The notes beneath the pieces were generated by a model. That model was not told where the DNA came from, did no database searches, and was given only the letters and a program-made list of their open reading frames with translations. Positions 1 to 7,591 of a stretch of DNA of 8,066 nt are shown here, in pieces. Numbering within the stretch: the first letter of the stretch is position 1; each line of letters begins with the position of its first letter. Origin of the DNA: JBJXFY01 sp046155815 (GTDB taxonomy: Bacteria; Verrucomicrobiota; Verrucomicrobiia; Limisphaerales; CAIMTB01); the NCBI GenBank assembly GCA_046155815.1, contig JBJXFY010000192.1:1-8066 (forward strand), read 5' to 3'. The translations under genes were made by a program, and so were the position numbers.

Positions 1-1
1 C

Positions 2-1564
<1,563 letters not shown>

Positions 1565-1578
1565 GGCACCCCCTTTCC

Positions 1579-1956
1579 ATGCCCCGCATCCTCCTCGTCG
1601 AAGACAATGAACTGAACCGCGACATGCTCAGCCGCCGACTCGAGCGCCGCGGGCACACCGTGCTGCTCGCCCCGGACGGACAGCAGGCGCTCGACGCCGC
1701 CCGCAACGGCCAGCCGGACATCATCCTCCTGGACCTGAGCCTGCCCGTGCTGGACGGCTGGGAAGTCGCGCGCCGGCTCAAGGCGGACCCCGCGCTGCGC
1801 GGCATCCCTGTCATCGCGCTCACGGCCCACGCGATGACGGCGGACGAGGCCAGCGCGCGCGCGGCCGGCTGCGATGACTTCGACACCAAGCCCATCGAGC
1901 TGCCGCGCCTGCTCGGGAAGATCGAGGCGCTCCTGCCCCGGCCGCCGGCCGACTGA
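1579..1956 (+). CDS. Stand-alone response regulator receiver (DivK/CheY-like)
   Basis: This 125-residue protein is a single receiver domain with no output domain. It begins MPRILLVEDN, giving the acidic pocket Glu8-Asp9. Phospho-acceptor Asp52 lies in IILLDLSLPVLDGWE, the switch Thr82 in VIALTAHAM, and Lys104-Pro105 closes the fold. LTAHAM and the VEDNELNR start are typical of the DivK/Spo0F-like phosphorelay class. The most likely partner is the hybrid kinase immediately upstream, from which it may receive or return phosphate; this rests on the 14-base gap and shared strand. With no DNA-binding domain it must act by protein contact or as a phosphate shuttle. A GAGG overlaps the upstream TGA stop but lies 12 bases from the ATG, so translation may be coupled to the kinase gene. 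The start is supported because the first beta strand begins at residue 3. Confidence 0.93.
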   Translation: MPRILLVEDNELNRDMLSRRLERRGHTVLLAPDGQQALDAARNGQPDIILLDLSLPVLDGWEVARRLKADPALRGIPVIALTAHAMTADEASARAAGCDDFDTKPIELPRLLGKIEALLPRPPAD

Positions 1957-1992
1957 GGGAAGCCGAGCCCGGCACCACGGCCCGAACCCGCG

Positions 1993-3426
1993 CTACGCGA
2001 ACACCTCGGTCACCGCGCGCCCTTCGCACAGGCGCACGGGGCGCTGCTGGTGGTTCAGCACCTCCACGTCCGCGTCGAGGCCGAGCGCCGCGAACACCGT
2101 CGCCGCGAGGTCTTCCGGGCGGACCGTCTTCTCGGCCGGATAGGCGCCGGTCTTGTCGGAAGCGCCGTGCACGAAGCCGCGCTTCACGCCGCCGCCGGCC
2201 AGCAGGACCGTGTAGCACTGCGGCCAGTGGTCGCGGCTGGCGTTCTTGTTGATGTTCGGCGTGCGGCCGAATTCACCGGCCCAGACGACCAGCGTCTCGT
2301 CCAGCAGGCCGCGCGTGTCGAGGTCGTTGAGCAAGGTGGGCAGCGTGTGCTCGGTGATGGGCAGGTGATACTCCTCGATGATCGGGTACATCTTCGTGTT
2401 GTTGAACCCGTGCGTGTCCCAGCCGCCCTCCTTCGTGCTCTGCCCGCCGATGTTCGAGGAGAAATAGACGGTGATGAACCTGGCCCCCGCCTCGACCAGC
2501 CGCCGCGCGAGCAGGCAGCTCTGCCCGTACGTCGTGCGTCCGTAGGCCTCGCGCACGGCCTCGGGCTCCGCGGCCAGGTTGAAGGCTTCGCGCAGCCGCG
2601 GGGACTGCAGCATCGTCATCGCCCGGTCGTAGTACGCGTCGAAGCCACGCACCGGCGCGTGGTCCATCAGCCGCGCCTGCCGGTCCACGAGGCGCTGCAG
2701 CTCGCGCCGCGCCTGCATCCGCTCGAAGGAGACCCCCGCCGGCAGGCTCAGCTCCGGCAGGCTGAAGTCCGCGCCGTTCGGATCCTGCGTGAAGAGGAAG
2801 GGATCGTGCGCCTTGCCGAGGAAGCTGGCGTGCTGCCCGGGCGAGACCGAGCCGTCGCTGATGACGTGCGGGTAGGAAACGGAGGTCGGCACCTCGCCGG
2901 AAGGCAGCGGCGCGAGGTAGTCCACCACGGAGCCGTAGGCGGGAAACAGGTCGAGTGAGTCGCGCAGGCGGATGTCGTCCACGGCCGGCGCATGCCCGGT
3001 GAGCGCGTAGTAGGTGGCCGAGTTGTGGTTCACCATCGTGTGGTGCATGGACCGGATGAGCGTGACCTTGTCCATGATCTGCGCGGTCTTCGGCAGGCGC
3101 TCGGACACCTGGATGCCGTCGGCCTTCGAGGCCATCGGCTGGTGCGGGCCGCGGACGTTCTCCGCCGCGTCCGGCTTCATGTCGAACATGTCCACATGCG
3201 AAGGCCCGCCAAACTGGAAGAGGAAGATGACGGACTTGGCCCGCGCCTTCAGCCCGGCCGCGGCGGCGTGGGCCATCGCCCGGGCGCGCTGGTCCGCCTC
3301 GGCCCGCAGCAGCCGCGGCAGCGACAAGCCCAACAGCCCCAGCCCGCCCACCTTGATCGCATGCCTGCGTGACAGGCCGGCGGCCTGGAAGCCCGCGCAG
3401 GCGGAGGAGGGCGGATGGGCGATCAC
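1993..3426 (-). CDS. DUF1501 family protein with twin-arginine signal
   Basis: This 477-residue protein belongs to the DUF1501 family, which adopts an alkaline-phosphatase/sulfatase-like fold and is abundant in Planctomycetota and Verrucomicrobiota. Its substrate is not established. The N-terminus holds a Tat signal: LSRRHAIKVGG with Arg20-Arg21, then a hydrophobic stretch GLGLLGLSLPRLL ending near RAEA, so export in folded form across the inner membrane is expected. Family landmarks are FQFGGPSHVDMFDMKP (70-85), GGWDTHG (334-340), GEFGRTP (384-390) and RDHWP (398-402). These supply the Asp/His/Glu residues expected at a metal or active site, although individual roles are inferred. The GTG start at 3426 places the Arg pair about 20 residues in; no Shine-Dalgarno motif precedes it, and the frame stays open upstream, so the start is uncertain. 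Relatives are usually encoded beside a large DUF1549/DUF1553 (cytochrome-like) protein, which is absent here. The gene follows phoH by 53 bases and may be co-transcribed with it. Confidence 0.93.
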   Translation of the reverse strand: MIAHPPSSACAGFQAAGLSRRHAIKVGGLGLLGLSLPRLLRAEADQRARAMAHAAAAGLKARAKSVIFLFQFGGPSHVDMFDMKPDAAENVRGPHQPMASKADGIQVSERLPKTAQIMDKVTLIRSMHHTMVNHNSATYYALTGHAPAVDDIRLRDSLDLFPAYGSVVDYLAPLPSGEVPTSVSYPHVISDGSVSPGQHASFLGKAHDPFLFTQDPNGADFSLPELSLPAGVSFERMQARRELQRLVDRQARLMDHAPVRGFDAYYDRAMTMLQSPRLREAFNLAAEPEAVREAYGRTTYGQSCLLARRLVEAGARFITVYFSSNIGGQSTKEGGWDTHGFNNTKMYPIIEEYHLPITEHTLPTLLNDLDTRGLLDETLVVWAGEFGRTPNINKNASRDHWPQCYTVLLAGGGVKRGFVHGASDKTGAYPAEKTVRPEDLAATVFAALGLDADVEVLNHQQRPVRLCEGRAVTEVFA

Positions 3427-3479
3427 GCCGCAGCCATAGCGTGGAAATCGTCGGCGCGGAATGGGAAACCGTCGCGCCG

Positions 3480-4805
3480 CTACAGCAGGTTCGCCGCCAG
3501 CTCGGCCAGCTCGCTGCGCTCGCCCTTCTGCAGCTCGACGTGGGCAAAGAGCGGCTGGCCGCGGAACGTGTCCACGAGGTGGACGAAGCCGTTGCTGCTC
3601 GAGTCCACGTAGGGGTTGTCGATCTGCCAGGGGTCGCCGGTGAAGACGAGCTTCGCGCCGTGGCCCACGCGGGTGACGATGGTCTTCACCTCGAGCGGGG
3701 TGAGGTTCTGCGCCTCGTCAATGATCATGAACTGGTGCGGGATGCTCCGGCCGCGGATGTAGCTCAGCGCCTCGACCACGATGCTGCCGTTGCGCATGAG
3801 GTCCGCGCTGCGCCGGCTCTCCTGGCCCATGTTCAGGTCGCTCAGCAGCTCGAGGGCGTCGTGGATGGGCTGCATCCACGGCGCGAGCTTCTCCTCGAGC
3901 GAGCCGGGCAGGAAGCCGATCTCGCGCCCGAGCGACACCGTGGGCCGCGCCACGAGCACGCGGCGGAACTCGCGGTCCACCACCGTCCGGCGCAGGCCGG
4001 CGGCCAGGGCGAGCAACGTCTTTCCCGTGCCCGCCTTGCCCATGAGGGTGACCAGCTTGATGCGGTCGTCGAGCAGCGCGTCGAGGGCGAAGTGCTGCTC
4101 GCGGTTGCGCGGCTTGATGCCCCACACGCCCTCGCGCGACTCGACGATGGGCACGAGCTTCGTGGCGGTGGCGTCCACCTTGCCGAGCAGCGTGCGCTTG
4201 GGGTTCGTGTCCTCCATCAGCGTGCAGTACTCGTTGGGCAGGTACTTCCGGCCGGCCGGGAGGGGCAGCTCGCCGTTCTCCTTGAACTCCGCGAGCTGCG
4301 CGGCCGGCGCGTGGCGCTCGAACATCCCGCTGTACAGCGCGGTGAGCTGCACGCGGTCCGTCTCGTAGTCCTCGGCGGTCAGGCCCTGGGCGTCGGCCTT
4401 GAGGCGCAGGTTGATGTCCTTGGAGACGACGATGAGGGGCAGGCCCGGCTCCCCGCCGCGCGCCGCGAGGGCGCGGGAGAGGATGCGGTTGTCCACGCTC
4501 CGCGGGACGCCGTTGACCGCCTTGCCGTGGACGGGTTGCGGCTCCGCGGGGTCGCCGAAGAGGATGCGCAGCGTGCCGCCGCCGGGCGTGGGCACGCCGT
4601 CGCGCAGGCTGCCCTTGGTGCGGAGGTTGTCGAGCAGGCGCGAGACGGTGCGGGCGTTGCGGCCCAGCTCGGACGTCTCCCGCTTGAAGCGGTCCACCTC
4701 CTCGATCACCTCGATGGGCAGCAGGACGTGGTTGTCCTGAAAGCTCGTGATCGAGTCGGGGTCATGGAGGAGGACGTTGGTGTCGAGCAGGTAGTTTTTT
4801 TTCAC
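3480..4805 (-). CDS. PhoH family protein with N-terminal PIN domain (PhoH2 type)
   Basis: This 441-residue protein fuses a PIN ribonuclease-like domain to a PhoH P-loop ATPase. The architecture is known as PhoH2 and has been linked to RNA unwinding and cleavage in other bacteria. The PIN part (about 1-145) opens with NYLLDTNVLLHDP (Asp8) and has acidic residues near Glu32/Glu36, Asp105 in SVDNRIL and Asp130 in VVSKDINLRLKA, so the metal-binding acids look intact. The PhoH part has Walker A GKAGTGKT (256-263), ARPTV (286-290), Walker B FMIIDEAQN (359-367) and TGDPWQID (389-396), and ends with the conserved KGERSELAELAANLL. The length matches the family. The start must be the GTG at 4805: the only upstream in-frame codons are six sense codons after the TGA of the GST-like gene, none of them a usual start. 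Eight adenines follow the GTG. Co-transcription with the GST-like gene (18-base gap) is likely. Confidence 0.95.
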   Translation of the reverse strand: MKKNYLLDTNVLLHDPDSITSFQDNHVLLPIEVIEEVDRFKRETSELGRNARTVSRLLDNLRTKGSLRDGVPTPGGGTLRILFGDPAEPQPVHGKAVNGVPRSVDNRILSRALAARGGEPGLPLIVVSKDINLRLKADAQGLTAEDYETDRVQLTALYSGMFERHAPAAQLAEFKENGELPLPAGRKYLPNEYCTLMEDTNPKRTLLGKVDATATKLVPIVESREGVWGIKPRNREQHFALDALLDDRIKLVTLMGKAGTGKTLLALAAGLRRTVVDREFRRVLVARPTVSLGREIGFLPGSLEEKLAPWMQPIHDALELLSDLNMGQESRRSADLMRNGSIVVEALSYIRGRSIPHQFMIIDEAQNLTPLEVKTIVTRVGHGAKLVFTGDPWQIDNPYVDSSSNGFVHLVDTFRGQPLFAHVELQKGERSELAELAANLL

Positions 4806-4823
4806 TGCGGGAAAGCGGATGGA

Positions 4824-5489
4824 TCAGGCCGGTGATCGTCGGAGCTTGGACAGGCGTGCGTGCCACGCGGCGAGGCGGGTGTGGGCGGCCGGCAGCGCGT
4901 GATGGCCGGTGTGGAGCAGGTTCGCCAGCATGCCCCAGAGGCAGAAGTCCACAAACAGCGGCCGGTCCGCCGTGAGCAGGAAAGCACGTGTGGCCAGCAT
5001 CTGTTCGGCGGGCAGCAGCAGCGGCCCCAGCCGCGCCTCGAAGGCCGGAGTCTCCGCCGCCCACTGTTCGAGGCAGCCGCGGCCGAAGCGCCGCTCCTTG
5101 TGCCGCACGAAGCCGCAGTGGTCGCGCTTGGGCACGAACTCCCGCCAGTGGGTGTCGTTCAGGCGGAAGCAGACGTCCTCGACCTCGCCCTCGAAGAACC
5201 GCCACAGCAGCGTCTGCACGCCGGCCCATTCCTTCGGAAACAGGCCGAGCCCGAACTTTTGGTCCAGATACTTGGCGATGACCTGCGAGTCCGGTCCGGT
5301 CTCGAACACCGCCTGCCGGCCGTCGCGCAGCACGGGCACCTGGTAGTAGCGGCCCCTGGTGAGCCGCCAGATTTCGCGGCGGTCGTTCAGGTCCACGCGC
5401 ACGCGCCGGTGCGGGACGCCGGCCCATTCCAGAATCCGCCGCTGGACGAGGCAGAAGGGACTCCAGGCGAACTCGTGGAGCTCGATCAT
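4824..5489 (-). CDS. Glutathione S-transferase-like protein (thioredoxin-fold N-terminus)
   Basis: This protein (221 residues from the chosen start) resembles the glutathione S-transferase family. The N-terminus MIELHEFAWSPFC is a beta strand leading into a Ser-Pro-Phe-Cys motif at the glutathione site, with Cys13 as a possible thiol. The thioredoxin-fold cis-proline is in YYQVPVLRDG, and the glutathione-contact region reads FETGPDSQVIAKYLDQKFG, where Thr-Gly replaces the more usual Ser-containing turn. The C-terminal half (about 90-221) is helical, as in GST C domains, with LFVDFCLWGMLANLL matching the typical final-helix region with a buried Asp. I chose the ATG at 5489 because the fold begins at that Met. 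An in-frame ATG at 5528 would add 13 residues (MRPAGRAEARAVE) unlike a GST start. GGAGG lies 14 bases before the 5489 ATG, which is far. Substrate unknown: it could be a detoxifying transferase, a glutaredoxin-like reductase or a non-catalytic GST. It is probably the first gene of a unit with phoH. Confidence 0.85.
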   Translation of the reverse strand: MIELHEFAWSPFCLVQRRILEWAGVPHRRVRVDLNDRREIWRLTRGRYYQVPVLRDGRQAVFETGPDSQVIAKYLDQKFGLGLFPKEWAGVQTLLWRFFEGEVEDVCFRLNDTHWREFVPKRDHCGFVRHKERRFGRGCLEQWAAETPAFEARLGPLLLPAEQMLATRAFLLTADRPLFVDFCLWGMLANLLHTGHHALPAAHTRLAAWHARLSKLRRSPA

Positions 5490-5544
5490 TTCAACGGCAC
5501 GGGCCTCCGCCCTTCCGGCGGGACGCATCGGTGAGCACGCGGAA

Positions 5545-5572
5545 ACGCTAGAACGCCCGCCCCGCCGCTCAA
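5545..5572 (-). promoter_or_regulatory. Weak sigma-70-like promoter candidate for the GST-phoH-DUF1501 unit
   Basis: Read on the minus strand, TTGAGC (5572-5567) is followed after 16 bases by TAGCGT (5550-5545). The first box matches the -35 consensus TTGACA at four of six positions; the second matches the -10 consensus at three. A transcript from here would start near 5538, about 50 bases before the favoured ATG at 5489 and only about 10 bases before the alternative ATG at 5528. Matches of this quality arise by chance, so this is only a candidate; the position at the head of the unit is the main support. Confidence 0.22.
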
Positions 5573-5628
5573 GCGAAAAGGCCGTGACAAAATCTCAACC
5601 GGAACCGAAGCAGGCCAAGGGAACGAAG

Positions 5629-5713
5629 GCGGGAATCCCCCGCGGACCGGAGGCCACCCGGTCCTCCATCGGAATCGTCCGGCGGACGGACCGCACTCCC
5701 GGCGGCACGCCGG
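5629..5713. repeat. Cluster of four short perfect hairpins downstream of the spermidine-synthase-like gene
   Basis: Four inverted repeats follow one another. GCGGG/CCCGC is at 5629-5643 (5-bp stem). GGACCGG/CCGGTCC is at 5644-5664 (7-bp stem, 7-base loop). CGTCC/GGACG is at 5676-5688 (5-bp stem, 3-base loop). CCGGCG/CGCCGG is at 5699-5713 (6-bp stem, 3-base loop). They start 77 bases past the minus-strand stop codon at 5790 and could end or protect that transcript's 3' end. None is followed by a T tract, so they are not classical intrinsic terminators. Five-base stems are common by chance at this GC content; the 7-bp stem is the most credible. Confidence 0.4.
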
Positions 5714-5789
5714 CACCAAGTCTCTCCCGATGGGCGGATGAATGTTGCCGCCTGCGCGGCCCGGCTCCGTTTCCTCCCTGAAATCCACC

Positions 5790-7355
5790 TCACCGGCTCT
5801 CCATCGCCAGCGCCAGCGCGCGGCGGACCTCCTCCCGCTGCGTCGCGTCGCGGAACTCCACCGGGTTGTAGTCGTCCGACAGCACGATCCCGCCCGGCAG
5901 CGGGTCGGTCACGCGCGTCGCCAGCGTGTCGCGCACCAGCGGCCCGAGCAGCGCGGGGACTTTCGCGAGGTCCGGTTCGCGCACGGGCACCAGTGGCGCG
6001 CGGTCCGAAGCCACGAAGAACGTGTTCCCGTTCCGCCCGGGATGGATCACCACGCTGCGGAACACCGCCGCCAGCGTCTTCTGCAGCGAGCCGGCGAAGA
6101 AGTCCTTCCGCGGATCAAGCGAGGCGAACGTGTTGATGACGAGCGTGCCCTCGGGCGTGAGCCGGTCCCGCATCGCCCCGAAGGCCTCGCGGCTCATCAG
6201 GTGCGTGGGGCACGAGTCGCCGAGGAACGCGTCGAGGTGGATGGTGTCCCAGCGGTTCGTGCCCACTCGCAGGAAGTGCCGGGCGTCGTCGAGGTGCAGC
6301 GTGACCGCGTCGCGGCGGAAGCCGAACCACCGCTCCGCCAGCGGCACGATCTCCGGGTTGATCTCCACCACGTCCACGCGCACGCCCTCCTGGGCGAGCT
6401 GCATGGGCACGATGCCCACGCCCATGCCGAGGCTCAGCGCCGACTCCAGCCGCGGCGTGTACACCCAGCTCAGCGCGCGCAGCATCTCCGTGAACATGGA
6501 CTGGCTGCGGCCCGTGGCCGGGTCGTAGGTGTTCTGCACGAGGAAGTCGTTCGCCAGGTAGCGCCGCGAACTCTCCGTGAAGTCCAGCACCTGCAGCCGG
6601 CCGAAGTGGCTGTTCGCCCGCGCCACCTCGACCGCGCCCGCCGGCCGCCGCAGCGACTCCAGCCGCAAGCCCGCCGCGCCCAGCACCGCGACCGCCACCA
6701 GCGCCCCCGCCGCGCCGGCCTTCCCGCCGCCCCGCGCGAACACCGCGAAGTAGACCAGCGCCAGCAGCACCAGCCCCGCCGCGCAGCCCAGCATCGAGAG
6801 GCTGTCCCGGCACAGCGGGATGAGCACGTAGCCGATCAGCACCACGCCCGCCACGCTGCCCACCGTGCTCACCGCCGAAAGCCGCCCCACCGTGCGGCCC
6901 AAGCCGTGCAGGCTCGGCGCGAGCACGCGCACGAAGAACGGCCCCACCATCGCCATCAGCGCCAGCGGCACGAGGAACAGCCCCAGCGCCGCGACCACGG
7001 AGCCGAGGGCCAGGGGGAACTTCAGCCCGAAGTACGCCAGCCGCTCGCAGAAGACCACCGTCGCCGCCAGCCACACGCCCGCCGCCGCCAGCGCCGCGTA
7101 GATGCGCCCCGGCTCCGCCCCGTGGTCCGCCCACCAGCCGCCCACGTAGTACCCCGCCGCCAGCGCCAGCAGCGTCACCGTGATCTGCGCCGTCCAGACG
7201 AAGTGCGACGCGCCGAAGTACGGCGTGAGCATCTTCGCCCCCAGGATTTCGACCACGAGCACCGCCGCGCCGGCAAGGAAGGCGGTGACGAAGAGATAGC
7301 GGCGCAGGCCCGGGGAAAGCTCGCCGGGAGCTGGAGTGGTTTTTCGCACAGGCAC
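5790..7355 (-). CDS. Membrane-fused spermidine synthase-like protein (aminopropyltransferase/SAM-binding Rossmann domain)
   Basis: The protein is about 521 residues from GTG 7355. The first half is membrane: about seven hydrophobic segments, at roughly 20-41, 52-73, 85-103, 113-135, 161-181, 187-207 and 212-229. The second half is a spermidine-synthase-type Rossmann domain. It has the nucleotide-binding loop LGMGVGIVP (309-317), the acidic residue after strand 2 in VDVVEINPEI (Glu331), LDDARHFL (355-362), the catalytic-region acid in WDTIHLDAF (Asp370/Asp375) and a C-terminal LSDDYNPVEF. Known relatives transfer an aminopropyl group from decarboxylated SAM to a polyamine, but membrane-fused members are mostly uncharacterised, so the substrate is open. 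The frame extends back to GTG 7586; I reject that longer start because the extra 77 residues are Arg/Pro/Ala-rich and are read from intergenic hairpins. GTG 7349 is an equal alternative, and ATG 7469 is preceded by purine-rich GGGAAGGGAG but lies very close to it. The gene stands alone, flanked by 300- and 236-base gaps. Confidence 0.87.
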   Translation of the reverse strand: MPVRKTTPAPGELSPGLRRYLFVTAFLAGAAVLVVEILGAKMLTPYFGASHFVWTAQITVTLLALAAGYYVGGWWADHGAEPGRIYAALAAAGVWLAATVVFCERLAYFGLKFPLALGSVVAALGLFLVPLALMAMVGPFFVRVLAPSLHGLGRTVGRLSAVSTVGSVAGVVLIGYVLIPLCRDSLSMLGCAAGLVLLALVYFAVFARGGGKAGAAGALVAVAVLGAAGLRLESLRRPAGAVEVARANSHFGRLQVLDFTESSRRYLANDFLVQNTYDPATGRSQSMFTEMLRALSWVYTPRLESALSLGMGVGIVPMQLAQEGVRVDVVEINPEIVPLAERWFGFRRDAVTLHLDDARHFLRVGTNRWDTIHLDAFLGDSCPTHLMSREAFGAMRDRLTPEGTLVINTFASLDPRKDFFAGSLQKTLAAVFRSVVIHPGRNGNTFFVASDRAPLVPVREPDLAKVPALLGPLVRDTLATRVTDPLPGGIVLSDDYNPVEFRDATQREEVRRALALAMESR

Positions 7356-7360
7356 GCGGA

Positions 7361-7390
7361 CTTGTAAGGCCCCCGCGCGCCGCGGGTCGA
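7361..7390 (-). promoter_or_regulatory. Promoter candidate abutting the spermidine-synthase-like start
   Basis: On the minus strand TCGACC (7390-7385) and TACAAG (7366-7361) are separated by 18 bases; each matches the sigma-70 boxes at four of six positions. Transcription would begin close to 7354, at or just after GTG 7355 and a few bases before GTG 7349, which would give a leaderless or nearly leaderless message. TTACAAGT is the only A/T-rich spot in this GC-rich stretch, which is the main reason to list it. It is weak evidence and could be chance. Confidence 0.25.
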
Positions 7391-7403
7391 GCGCGGCCCG
7401 CAA

Positions 7404-7454
7404 GCGCCGGGGGGCGCACGCCTCCGGCGTGCCGCTTTCGGCGTCGCGCCGAAA
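7404..7454. repeat. Adjacent perfect hairpins in the divergent intergenic region
   Basis: Two strong small hairpins sit three bases apart. GCACGCC/GGCGTGC at 7416-7432 has a 7-bp stem and TCC loop; TTTCGGCG/CGCCGAAA at 7436-7454 has an 8-bp stem and TCG loop. A 5-bp stem, GCGCC/GGCGC at 7404-7417, overlaps the first by two bases and would compete with it. Paired short hairpins between genes resemble REP or BIME-type intergenic elements. No T tract follows on either strand, so they are not obvious terminators. Confidence 0.6.
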
Positions 7455-7455
7455 A

Positions 7456-7514
7456 CCTCGTCCCACCATCTCCCTTCCCGCCTCTGGCCCGAGAAAAAGA
7501 TTGGAGGGACGAGG
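7456..7514. repeat. 12-base imperfect inverted repeat, 35-base spacer
   Basis: CCTCGTCCCACC at 7456-7467 pairs with GGAGGGACGAGG at 7503-7514, with eleven of twelve positions matching and a perfect 9-base core GGGACGAGG. The arms begin one base past the TTTCGGCG hairpin. The two arms could be a bipartite operator, the ends of a small element or a long-loop stem. Nothing in the spacer suggests a coding function. Confidence 0.45.
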
Positions 7515-7547
7515 GTGCCGGGGCAGACCGGCGGGAACTCCCCGCTG

Positions 7548-7580
7548 CGGGCTTGTCGCCCGTGGCCCGTCTGGCCACGG
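7548..7580 (+). promoter_or_regulatory. Mutually exclusive hairpins just upstream of the secreted-protein ATG
   Basis: CCGTGGCC (7560-7567) and GGCCACGG (7573-7580) form an 8-bp stem with a 5-base loop ending 11 bases before the ATG at 7592. A second stem, CGGGC (7548-7552) with GCCCG (7558-7562), shares bases 7560-7562 with it, so both cannot form fully. This is the arrangement of an attenuator or a translation-initiation switch, but no ligand domain, leader peptide or T tract is evident. No Shine-Dalgarno motif lies between the stem and the ATG. Confidence 0.35.
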
Positions 7581-7591
7581 TCCCACGCGTT

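Larger units (their letters stand above)
5490..5789. other. Intergenic gap of 300 bases, no gene seen
   Basis: This stretch lies between the start of the GST-like gene and the stop of the spermidine-synthase-like gene, both on the minus strand. Open frames of 74 to 140 codons cross it but are Arg/Pro/Gly-rich with no recognisable motif, as expected from high GC alone. It contains a cluster of short hairpins (5629-5713) and a weak promoter candidate reading toward the GST-like gene (5545-5572). It probably carries the 3' end of one transcript and the promoter of the next. No T-tract terminator was found. Confidence 0.6.

Noticed and set aside
1957..1992. Bidirectional terminator in the convergent gap
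   Set aside because: Only 4-bp stems can be drawn and no T or A tract is present on either side.
2273..3547. 424-codon minus-strand open frame
   Set aside because: Shifted frame of the DUF1501 gene extending into phoH; composition is Arg/Ala/Gly-rich and no family motif appears.
3369..4835. 488-codon plus-strand open frame
   Set aside because: It lies antisense to the PIN-PhoH gene and part of the DUF1501 gene, is rich in Arg/Gln/His/Ala with no motif, and arises from GC-rich third positions of the real genes.
5486..5788. Possible small protein genes in the 300-base gap (100 and 74 codons, minus strand)
   Set aside because: No motif, signal peptide, membrane segment or ribosome-binding site; they read through palindromic intergenic sequence.
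5742..7367. 541-codon plus-strand open frame
   Set aside because: It mirrors the spermidine-synthase-like gene on the opposite strand; His/Arg/Gln-rich low-complexity translation without any domain.
7356..7586. 77-residue N-terminal extension of the spermidine-synthase-like protein
   Set aside because: The translated sequence is Arg/Pro/Gly-rich, follows intergenic hairpins and precedes a typical first membrane segment; it would also bring the start within five bases of the divergent ATG.
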